Of a DNA stretch of 40,449 bases, positions 34,050-40,449 are shown piece by piece (position 1 is the stretch's first letter; each line of letters begins with the position of its first letter). Origin of the DNA: an uncultured Pseudomonadales bacterium (lineage in GTDB: Bacteria; Pseudomonadota; Gammaproteobacteria; Pseudomonadales; Azotimanducaceae); contig CALHVX010000060.1 of the NCBI GenBank assembly GCA_938036875.1, positions 1 through 40,449 of the forward strand, in the 5' to 3' direction. The notes below the pieces were generated by a model. That model was not told the origin of the DNA, ran no database searches, and saw only the letters and a list, made by a program, of their open reading frames with translations. A program made the translations under genes and the position numbers.

Positions 34050-35726
34050 TTAGTCTTCAACGGCGACCCAATTTTTTACCACTTGCGCCACACGCTCAGG
34101 ATCCTCTTCGATCATGCCGCGGACGGCATCCACTTTATTGCTATAGCTGTTGCCCTGTGGCAGTAGCCCCGCAACCGCTTCGGGTGTGGCTCCGGCGATC
34201 GCCGCCGGGTCCGTGCCCGGCGGCAACGAGGCTAGACTTTGAGCTAGCTGGGCTTGTTGGGCCAAGGCTAAACTGTGTTGCTCTTTCACAATGGCACCAG
34301 CCTGACTCAAGTTTCGATACAACGGTCGCAACATACCCACAATCAGCAGAATCAACGCTAACCCGCCGAGCACCTGCTTTAGCAGGCCGCCAAACCAGCT
34401 TTGGGCCCAAAAAGGCACCTCAACCGTCGCCTCAATCTCTGGGTTAAAGAAGGCTCGGTTCACAATCGACACTTGGTCACCGCGTTCGGCTGAAAAGCCA
34501 ACCGCATTTTCAACTAGGGCCTGCAAGCGCTCCAGGTCTTCGGCTGGCCAAGCAACCGGAGACAACTCACCGGTTTCTGGATCCGCTACCTGTAGATCAT
34601 CAACAAGAACGGACACGGTCAACCGGCGTAGCACGCCAACCGCATGCTGGGTATGGCTGATGGTGCGATCTACTTCATAATTCTTGGTCATCTCTTCACG
34701 CGAACGCAGAGGTTTTTGCCCCGCTACTTCCGCTTCCGGTGCATCCACCACTGGGGTGTTCGTTAGTGCCCCTGGCACACCAACCGCTTCGAGCTCGGTA
34801 TCTTTGGATTCTTCGCGCATGGATGCTTCACTGCGTACCGCAGCTAGGTCCGGGTTGAACAGCTCTTCGGTTTGCTCAACACGAGTGAAGTCGAGGTCCG
34901 CGGTAACCTCCGCGGTAAAGCTACCGCTGCCCAAGCTGGGTACCAAAATATTGTCGACTTTGCGGACCAAGCTACGCTCCACCCTGGCAATGTAATCCAG
35001 CTGCGCTGTGCTTCGCTCGTAGTCGGCGTCTTCGCCTTGGGAGCTTAACAGCCGGCCGCTTTGATCAACGATGGTGACGTCATCTACCTGCAAAGAAGGC
35101 ACCGCTCCGGCTACCAAATTCGCGATGCCTTTGGCTTGCTGCTTTCCTAGCTGCTGGCCTGGCATCAACTGCAGGGTTACTGAAGCCGTAGATTTACGAC
35201 GATCCCGAACAAACGCCGTCGACTTTGGTACCGCTAGCAACACCCGGGCTTTTTGCACCACATCGATCGAGCTGATGCTCCGTGCGAGCTCACCTTCTAA
35301 GCTACGACGGTGTTGGGCTGCCTCCATAAACTGGCTAACACCAAAGCTCTGCTCCCTATCCAGCAGTTCGTACCCCAACTGGTGGCTACCCAATCCCTGG
35401 GTACCCGCTAGCTGCATTCTGGCTTTGGCTAAGGACTCGTTGGCCACCAAAATCATGCCGCTGGACGGATCAATTTGGTACTCGATACCTTGCTGCTCCA
35501 GCATGGCTGTCACAGCGCTCGCTTGCCCCGGGGCAAGAGAACCCGTGATCGGCCGCATATCGGGTGTGCGCATCCACATCACTGCACTAACACCAGCAGC
35601 CACGCTACCCGCTAGTGCAACCAGCAGCACAACTTGACGCAGCAGCGGCATTCCCAGCACACCGCGAAGAAAGTCCCCGCCTGGCAGGGCAAGAGCGGGA
35701 TCAGCAGTGGTAGTTATCTCGGCCAT
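34050..35726 (-). CDS. fliF: flagellar MS-ring protein FliF
   Basis: 558 aa. Two transmembrane segments at about 28-48 and 445-465 flank a large periplasmic region with the RBM domains (PITGSLAPGQASAVTAMLEQQGIEYQ, KARMQLAGTQGLG, ELARSISSIDVVQKARVLLAVP). The FliG-binding C-terminal tail ends in VRGMIEEDPERVAQVVKNWV, the canonical motif. Confidence 0.97.
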   Translation of the reverse strand: MAEITTTADPALALPGGDFLRGVLGMPLLRQVVLLVALAGSVAAGVSAVMWMRTPDMRPITGSLAPGQASAVTAMLEQQGIEYQIDPSSGMILVANESLAKARMQLAGTQGLGSHQLGYELLDREQSFGVSQFMEAAQHRRSLEGELARSISSIDVVQKARVLLAVPKSTAFVRDRRKSTASVTLQLMPGQQLGKQQAKGIANLVAGAVPSLQVDDVTIVDQSGRLLSSQGEDADYERSTAQLDYIARVERSLVRKVDNILVPSLGSGSFTAEVTADLDFTRVEQTEELFNPDLAAVRSEASMREESKDTELEAVGVPGALTNTPVVDAPEAEVAGQKPLRSREEMTKNYEVDRTISHTQHAVGVLRRLTVSVLVDDLQVADPETGELSPVAWPAEDLERLQALVENAVGFSAERGDQVSIVNRAFFNPEIEATVEVPFWAQSWFGGLLKQVLGGLALILLIVGMLRPLYRNLSQAGAIVKEQHSLALAQQAQLAQSLASLPPGTDPAAIAGATPEAVAGLLPQGNSYSNKVDAVRGMIEEDPERVAQVVKNWVAVED

Positions 35727-35788
35727 GGTATCTATCTATCTAGTGGAACGAAGAAAAAATCTGGAAGTAGCGCGACTAGAAACTCGAA

Positions 35789-36139
35789 TCAAATAGGCAT
35801 ATTCATAATATCTTGATAGGCAGAAACCACTCGGTTGCGAGTGGCGACCAAGGCCTGAAAACCCAAACTCGCTTTTTGCGAAGCAATCATGGTACCCACT
35901 AGATCGGTGCTTTCGCCGCTAACATAAGCGTTGGTGCGTGCCCCTGAATCCATCTGCAACTCATTCACCTTGTTTAGGGCCTCACCCAACACCGAAGTAA
36001 ACTCAGACTCGTTAGGGCCTGAAGGATTTGCTCGGTCTAAGCTGGGAATACTGTTACCCAGTTGACTACCTGCCTGCGCTCGCATCTGTCGCATTTGCGC
36101 TAGCACAGAATCAATATTCGCTTCTATTGGATTCGCCAT
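35789..36139 (-). CDS. fliE: flagellar basal-body rod/MS-ring junction protein FliE
   Basis: 116 aa. The C-terminal pattern DLVGTMIASQKASLGFQALVATRNRVVSAYQDIMNMPI is the FliE signature. It is placed directly upstream of fliF, as usual, and 9 bases after the fleR-like gene. Confidence 0.96.
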   Translation of the reverse strand: MANPIEANIDSVLAQMRQMRAQAGSQLGNSIPSLDRANPSGPNESEFTSVLGEALNKVNELQMDSGARTNAYVSGESTDLVGTMIASQKASLGFQALVATRNRVVSAYQDIMNMPI

Positions 36140-36148
36140 AGGATTCTC

Positions 36149-37111
36149 TTAGGTTACCTGCACGCCGCTGTCGCGAAGTCGTGCCAACTTGTATCGCAAC
36201 GTACGCTCGCTAACGCCCAATGCCTGCGCGGTTGCTTTACGATTACCGGAATTTTGAGCAAGCGTTGCTAAAACTAGGTTTTGCTCCGTTTGCTCCAATT
36301 TGGCGCCTAATCCTGGTTCAGCCACCTCAATAGGCGCAACTGACAAACCAAGATCTTCGGGTTGTAGCAAAGGCTCTTGGGCAACCACCAACGCGCGCTG
36401 TATCGTGTTTTCGAGCTCACGAACGTTACCCGGCCAGAGGTGCGACTCAATTACCGCTTTGCAGCGTTTGTCTAAGCCCTCAACTTTGGGTGAGATGGAT
36501 CCGTGCTTGCGAACAAAAAGCGCCGCCAAAGGCCACAGATCTTCGATTCGTTCACGTAGTGGTGATACCTGCAAAGGAAAGACGCTCAGACGATAATAAA
36601 GATCTTCACGAAAATCGCCGGCAGCGATCGCTTCGCCTAGGTCGCGATTAGATGTTGCCAGTATCCGTACATCCACTGGTTGCGGATACTTGCCACCCAA
36701 CGGCTCAATTTCTTTCTCTTGAATCGCACGCAGCAATTTCGCCTGCAAACTGATCGGCATCTCGGTGACCTCATCGAGCAACAGCGTGCCGTTATGCGCT
36801 AGCAAAAACTTCCCTTGGCGTGCATTGGTAGCACCAGTGAACGCACCACGTTCATGTCCAAACAAGGTTGTTTCCAGCATGTTTTCTGGTATCGCGGCAC
36901 AATTTACCGCAACTAGCGGCATCGCTGCTCGGGCTGATCGGGCATGGACATACTGGGCAACCACCTCTTTGCCTGTACCACTTTCACCGTGAATCAATAC
37001 CGCCACGTCGGTACAAGCCACTTTTTCAGCCAGGCGAAAGGTCTCAATACTGGCTGGTGCTGCGCAAAGTGGTTGTACAACCGATGTTACTTCGTTGGGT
37101 TGTGGGTTCAT
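36149..37111 (-). CDS. fleR: sigma54-dependent activator, FleR-like without a receiver domain
   Basis: 320 aa with an intact AAA+ domain: Walker A GESGTGKE (42-49), GAFTGA (89-94), Walker B LLLDEV, arginine-finger region FREDLYYRLSVFPL, and a Fis-type helix-turn-helix at the end (RKATAQALGVSERTLRYKLARL). The N-terminal receiver of P. aeruginosa FleR and Vibrio FlrC is absent, leaving only about 20 residues before the AAA+ core. No FleS-type kinase gene is next to it. It overlaps the fleQ-like stop by one base and precedes fliE by 9 bases. The fleR symbol rests on position. Confidence 0.85.
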   Translation of the reverse strand: MNPQPNEVTSVVQPLCAAPASIETFRLAEKVACTDVAVLIHGESGTGKEVVAQYVHARSARAAMPLVAVNCAAIPENMLETTLFGHERGAFTGATNARQGKFLLAHNGTLLLDEVTEMPISLQAKLLRAIQEKEIEPLGGKYPQPVDVRILATSNRDLGEAIAAGDFREDLYYRLSVFPLQVSPLRERIEDLWPLAALFVRKHGSISPKVEGLDKRCKAVIESHLWPGNVRELENTIQRALVVAQEPLLQPEDLGLSVAPIEVAEPGLGAKLEQTEQNLVLATLAQNSGNRKATAQALGVSERTLRYKLARLRDSGVQVT

Positions 37112-38454
37112 TAAGAGGCGCGACTTATACCGTACTTGCGCATCTTTTCTACCAACGTGGTACGGCGTATGTGCAGACGGTCTGCTGCGCGCGCAACCAC
37201 CGCATTGCTATCTTGCAGCGCTTGCTCGATCAAGCTCTGCTCGAGGTTGGCGATATGGCTCTTAAGATCAATGCCGTTTAGAGGCAATAAATCCAATGGG
37301 GCTTGACCGCTCTCGCTTTGCCCTGCCAGATTTGGTGTATTTGTATCGATATCAATCACGTTGCTAGGCGATTTGAACTTTCTGGGTAACTCTTCGCTAG
37401 AGATCACCGCATTCGGGTATTCGATACTCATCCGCGCGACCATGTTGGTGAGTTCGGTCACATCACCTGGCCAACCGTAGTTACTTAAGTGCTCAATTGC
37501 ATCAACAGTAAATCTAACATCTAAACCTTGGCTTGCACGAACTTGCATAGCAACAGCATTGAGCAGCTCCGGTACATCCTGAGGGCGAGTCTTGAGAGCT
37601 GGAACAACAATGGTGCCCGCTTCAAAATGTTGCATTAAGTCGTTTCGGAAAAGGTTTTGTGCAACCAGTTCAGGCAAGGCCTGTGTTGAGGAGGCAATAA
37701 TACGGACCTCGCTAGTAGCGCTTGACATAGAACCTAAACGCTCATAGCTACCCTCTTGCAGAAAACGCATAAGCTTGGACTGCAAGTGAGGGGGTAATTT
37801 GTCAACGTTCTCAATAAACAAGGTACCGGCGCCGGCTAGCTCGATTCGTCCAGCCTTGGCAATCAATGCGCCCGAAAATGCCCCTTGCTCGTGACCAAAC
37901 AACTCACTGTCAAGTAAGTCCGGCGGAATCAAGCCGCAATTCAGTGGGACATACTCGCGCTGCGTTCGCGGTGAGTTCTGATGAATCGCCCGAGCAATCG
38001 AGTCGCTTGCCCCACCCGGTAAGGTCTGTATCAGCACACTTTGGTCTACTGGGCTTAGCATGCTTAAGCTGCGCTGAACCTCAATCGCAGAATCACTGCT
38101 ACCGACAAAGAGATCAACCCGAGGTAGGCCCATGCTTGCATCATGGCTACCCCTTATGGCCCGATAGGCGACAGCTAGACAGCCTTGCGTCACTCGGTAC
38201 AACAATGGCCATGATGTCTGGGCAACAACAGGCCCCGGTGCACAGCGAGAAGACGCCTGAGTAGATTTTCCGACCAAAATAATGGGGCCTAGAAAGTTCA
38301 CTTCAGGGTACTGGCCGTTGTCATCCTCTACCAACCAAGCGACATCTGCTTGCTCAATAGAGACTATCGGTTCTTCAAGAAATTGCAGTTGTATTCGTAC
38401 CAACTCACCACGAGCTTCGTCGTTACTTAATACTGCGCTGGTTACTAACGCCAT
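37111..38454 (-). CDS. fleQ: FleQ-like sigma54 activator with degenerate AAA+ motifs
   Basis: 447 aa. An N-terminal FleQ-type receiver-like region (about 1-115) is followed by an AAA+ domain (about 115-360) and a Fis-type helix-turn-helix (VVARAADRLHIRRTTLVEKMRKYGI). The AAA+ domain is altered: the Walker A position reads TLPGGASDS (Lys to Ser), Walker B reads LFIENVDK (Asp-Glu to Glu-Asn), the loop is GAFSGA, and the second arginine-finger residue is His276. ATP hydrolysis is unlikely. It is the first gene of a fleQ-fleR pair, behind a sigma70-type promoter, and its position next to fliST matches FleQ in Pseudomonas. Confidence 0.85.
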   Translation of the reverse strand: MALVTSAVLSNDEARGELVRIQLQFLEEPIVSIEQADVAWLVEDDNGQYPEVNFLGPIILVGKSTQASSRCAPGPVVAQTSWPLLYRVTQGCLAVAYRAIRGSHDASMGLPRVDLFVGSSDSAIEVQRSLSMLSPVDQSVLIQTLPGGASDSIARAIHQNSPRTQREYVPLNCGLIPPDLLDSELFGHEQGAFSGALIAKAGRIELAGAGTLFIENVDKLPPHLQSKLMRFLQEGSYERLGSMSSATSEVRIIASSTQALPELVAQNLFRNDLMQHFEAGTIVVPALKTRPQDVPELLNAVAMQVRASQGLDVRFTVDAIEHLSNYGWPGDVTELTNMVARMSIEYPNAVISSEELPRKFKSPSNVIDIDTNTPNLAGQSESGQAPLDLLPLNGIDLKSHIANLEQSLIEQALQDSNAVVARAADRLHIRRTTLVEKMRKYGISRAS

Positions 38455-38487
38455 TGATATTCAACTCAAGACAATCCATTCATCTGA

Positions 38488-38516
38488 AGTAAAGACAGGG
38501 ATCGTAGATTGGTCAA
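38488..38516 (-). promoter_or_regulatory. sigma70-type promoter of fleQ
   Basis: On the minus strand TTGACC (38516-38511) and TTTACT (38493-38488) are separated by 17 bases. The -35 matches 5 of 6 and the -10 matches 4 of 6 consensus bases. It lies 34 bases before the fleQ ATG. Confidence 0.55.
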
Positions 38517-38537
38517 ATAATCGACGCTTATTGGGGG

Positions 38538-38876
38538 CTAGTGTGGCAAGCTGCTGGCTGAATAGGCTGCTTTCACCTGTTGGTCATTACGCAAGGTGAG
38601 CAACTTGCATCGAGATTCTTCCCTGCGCATCTTAGCTCCTGCCAGAGCCTGCGCCAACAGATCCATAATTTGCTGAGTTTCTAGCGCTTCTGACTGGCTA
38701 GGCGGGACCGCCCTGGGCTGGATCAGAACGTTTGACAACAAACGCAAAACGACTAGCGCCTCTTCGAGTTTGCCTTCATCCACAAGCTGCACACAGTTTT
38801 GCGCCTGAACAATCAGCGTTGGGTAAGAATCACTCAACCGGTTGCGCTTGTTCTTGAAGTGCCGGAACCACTTCAT
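38538..38876 (-). CDS. FliT-like small protein after fliS
   Basis: 112 aa if started at the ATG at 38876, which overlaps fliS by 47 bases. A TTG at 38838 overlapping the fliS stop would give about 99 aa. It is helical (LIVQAQNCVQLVDEGKLEEALVVLRLL) with a basic N-terminus. FliT genes follow fliS in many gammaproteobacteria and are poorly conserved, so the call rests on position and size only. Confidence 0.55.
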   Translation of the reverse strand: MKWFRHFKNKRNRLSDSYPTLIVQAQNCVQLVDEGKLEEALVVLRLLSNVLIQPRAVPPSQSEALETQQIMDLLAQALAGAKMRREESRCKLLTLRNDQQVKAAYSASSLPH

Positions 38877-39246
38877 CCTTTAGGGTTCGCCATGCGCCGC
38901 TAACAGTGCTAAGGAGACTGCTTACCTCAACCACCGCATCAATGTCATTGTGCCGATTTGCTTCCCAAAGCTTGCGCATCATGTAGCTGTACAGCGCGTC
39001 CAGATTGCTGGCTAACGAGCCACCTTCTTCTAAATCTAACGAACTCTGTAAACCTTCTATGATACTGACCGCTGAACTCAACGCTTCGCTGCGTCCGGCC
39101 AGGTCTTGACGGTTCATACAGCCGCGCGCGGTTTGCAATTTACCAATTGCCCCATCGAACAACATCTGGATAAGTTCGGTTGGCGATGCCGCATCTACTC
39201 GACTACTAATGTCCAATTTACGATACTGAGAGATAGCGCTGTGCAT
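38830..39246 (-). CDS. fliS: flagellin export chaperone FliS
   Basis: 138 aa from the ATG at 39246, which follows AAGGA by 8 bases; a longer frame to 39291 would read through a hairpin and is less likely. The family pattern ASPTELIQMLFDGAIGKLQTAR is clear, as are the five-helix layout and LDALYSYMMRKLWEANRHNDI. It binds flagellin before export. A sigma28-type promoter lies just upstream. Confidence 0.94.
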   Translation of the reverse strand: MHSAISQYRKLDISSRVDAASPTELIQMLFDGAIGKLQTARGCMNRQDLAGRSEALSSAVSIIEGLQSSLDLEEGGSLASNLDALYSYMMRKLWEANRHNDIDAVVEVSSLLSTVSGAWRTLKDEVVPALQEQAQPVE

Positions 39247-39268
39247 CAATTCTTTCCTTGTATTGTTT

Positions 39269-39287
39269 GCCTGCTCCCTGAGCAGGC
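39269..39287 (-). repeat. hairpin at the predicted 5' end of the fliS mRNA
   Basis: A perfect 8-bp stem with a 3-base loop (GCCTGCTC-AGG-GAGCAGGC on the minus strand). No T-run follows, so it is not an intrinsic terminator. It would begin about 3 bases after the start site predicted from the sigma28 promoter. Confidence 0.6.
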
Positions 39288-39296
39288 TCATCCTGT

Positions 39297-39323
39297 TTAT
39301 CGGGGGTAGAGCGGATATCTTTA
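39297..39323 (-). promoter_or_regulatory. sigma28 (FliA)-type promoter upstream of fliS
   Basis: Minus strand: TAAAGATA (39323-39316), 11 bases, CCCGATAA (39304-39297). Against TAAAGTTT-N11-GCCGATAA this is 6/8 and 7/8 with exact spacing. The fliS ATG is 51 bases downstream of the -10. Confidence 0.7.
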
Positions 39324-39363
39324 GTACTCGTGTCTACTTGCTACACAAAACTATAAACGAAAA

Positions 39364-40449
39364 TTAGCCGTCTTTCGAAACGAAACCAGGCAGATTCGCT
39401 AACTGCTGCGTTAGAAAGCTACCGGTATTGTTAAGTTGTGAAATTAGCGCATCTGCTGTAGCAAACTGTATTCGCAAACGTTCTTCAAGGTTATCCATCT
39501 TTCTGGTGAAGTTTGCGGACTCTTCATCCAGCTCCGCTAACCTATCTCCCAGTAAATCGGCTTTGTTATCCAATGCACCATTATTACCCAGCGCACTATC
39601 TAGGAAACGATTCAATTGGTTCATCACACCACGAACCACTGTAGCAGTGCCGCGACTGCCCGTTTCTCCACCTAAAACTCGAATCTGCATGCCGGCCGCT
39701 TCATCAGCTCTATCTGCTGCCTTCTGTCCTTTTGCTTGAGCGTTTTGACTAAAACCAATGAGATTACTTACCTCTTCGCTCATATCGGTCAACAGCAGCT
39801 CCGCTTGAGAGCCTTTATTACTACCGGTGATAACAAATCGGTTCTCACCCACGTCGTAATCCACGGTGACACTAAGCGATTCCGAAGCAAAGTTCGCATC
39901 TGCGTTGATTTGAGTTTGTATCTCTTCCGCTAGCGCGTAGGGATCGTCATAACTCGCCTGGGTTAGTTCTATTGAGGCCGAGGTGGTTTCATCTTGCTTC
40001 AAAGTAAAACTGTTGTTGCTGCTATCAATGACCAAGGGAAATTCCCCTAGGGTGCCCCCCTCCAGGCGCGCTGCGCGCGCTGGCGCGGGACCTAAGGACA
40101 GCGACAAAAACTGTCCGCTACCCTGCCCTTCAACACCATTGATGGTACCAGCTACATCGTTTCCTTTGGTGCTTTCACCATCGGTTGTGGTGAGACCAAA
40201 GTCAGCCAAGGTGTTGGTATCTACAGATGCAATAGCAAGCTGAGATGAACTACCGAACTTCTCCGATGTTAGGCGAAGCTGCTGGGTATCCGAATCGTAG
40301 CTAGCGGTGATGCTACCCGTGCTTGACACCGCGTTAAATTGATTTTGTATTTCTTGAGCTAACGCAGCACCATCGGTATAACTGCCCTGGGTTAGGCTAA
40401 CCGAAATCGCGGAGCCGCCATCCAGATTGATGCTGAACTCATCGTTATC
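39364..40449 (-). CDS. fliD: flagellar cap protein FliD, 5' partial
   Basis: The reading frame is open to the right edge of the window, so the N-terminus lies outside; at least 361 aa are visible. The C-terminal end is typical of FliD (LDNKADLLGDRLAELDEESANF, ERLRIQFATADALISQLNNTGSFL). The visible middle carries two copies of a short flagellin hook-IN-like module, at the window edge and at about 39870-40020. FliD caps the filament tip and promotes flagellin polymerisation. Confidence 0.93.
   Translation of the reverse strand, partial: DNDEFSINLDGGSAISVSLTQGSYTDGAALAQEIQNQFNAVSSTGSITASYDSDTQQLRLTSEKFGSSSQLAIASVDTNTLADFGLTTTDGESTKGNDVAGTINGVEGQGSGQFLSLSLGPAPARAARLEGGTLGEFPLVIDSSNNSFTLKQDETTSASIELTQASYDDPYALAEEIQTQINADANFASESLSVTVDYDVGENRFVITGSNKGSQAELLLTDMSEEVSNLIGFSQNAQAKGQKAADRADEAAGMQIRVLGGETGSRGTATVVRGVMNQLNRFLDSALGNNGALDNKADLLGDRLAELDEESANFTRKMDNLEERLRIQFATADALISQLNNTGSFLTQQLANLPGFVSKDG

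Noticed and set aside
36180-36200. Sigma54-like site inside the end of the fleR-like gene, upstream of fliE
   Set aside because: GC and CC doublets are 9 rather than 10 bases apart, which normally abolishes sigma54 recognition.
39269-39287. Intrinsic terminator after fliD
   Set aside because: The hairpin is strong but is followed by AAAC on the minus strand, not by a T-run.

Overview
The window comes from a gammaproteobacterium. The evidence is a Pseudomonas/Vibrio-type polar flagellar cluster (FleQ/FleR-like regulators, FlhF, FleN, MotC/MotD, and an HptB-HsbR-HsbA-like module next to fliJ/fliK) beside a SufBCDS-A-T-E iron-sulfur assembly operon. I cannot name the species. No rRNA, tRNA, CRISPR array, insertion sequence or phage gene was seen. 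Genes are tightly packed and often overlap, and no gene-free stretch exceeds 300 bases; the longest is about 170 bases upstream of fliK.

Region 1 (1-6880, + strand) is an operon-like accessory cluster with no standard name. In order it encodes a PEGA/SUMF1-fold protein (5' end outside the window), a small Lys/Glu-rich exported protein, a MotA/TolQ/ExbB-type channel protein, a cytoplasmic Hsp70-like (ASKHA) protein with a possible FHA-like tail, two paralogous single-pass VWA proteins, and two lipoproteins. Both VWA proteins begin with the same transmembrane segment, which carries an Asp where MotB, TolR and ExbD carry their proton-accepting Asp. My reading is that this encodes an ion-driven envelope motor whose B-type subunits display coiled coils and VWA domains in the periplasm. 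It is the best candidate here for an undescribed system.

Region 2 (6899-14071) holds a minus-strand class I methyltransferase, divergent from a full suf operon on the plus strand: sufB, sufC, sufD, sufS, an A-type carrier, sufT and sufE. No IscR or SufR gene is present. An inverted repeat lies in the divergent promoter region.

Region 3 (14098-40449, all minus strand) is the flagellar cluster. Read in the direction of transcription it is fliD (partial), fliS, a fliT-like gene, fleQ-like, fleR-like, fliE-F-G-H-I-J, STAS/HsbA, HsbR, Hpt, fliK, fliL-M-N-O-P-Q-R, flhB, flhA, flhF, fleN, fliA, motC, motD and a DUF2802-type gene. Recognisable control sites are a sigma28-type promoter before fliS (with a hairpin at the predicted mRNA 5' end), a sigma54-type promoter before fliK and a sigma70-type promoter before fleQ.

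Three regulators look remodelled. The FleQ-like protein has lost the Walker A lysine and Walker B acid pair. The adjacent FleR-like activator has an intact AAA+ domain but no receiver domain, and no kinase gene is nearby. FlhF is short and has lost the key G-domain residues. The che genes usually found between fliA and motC in Pseudomonas are absent.
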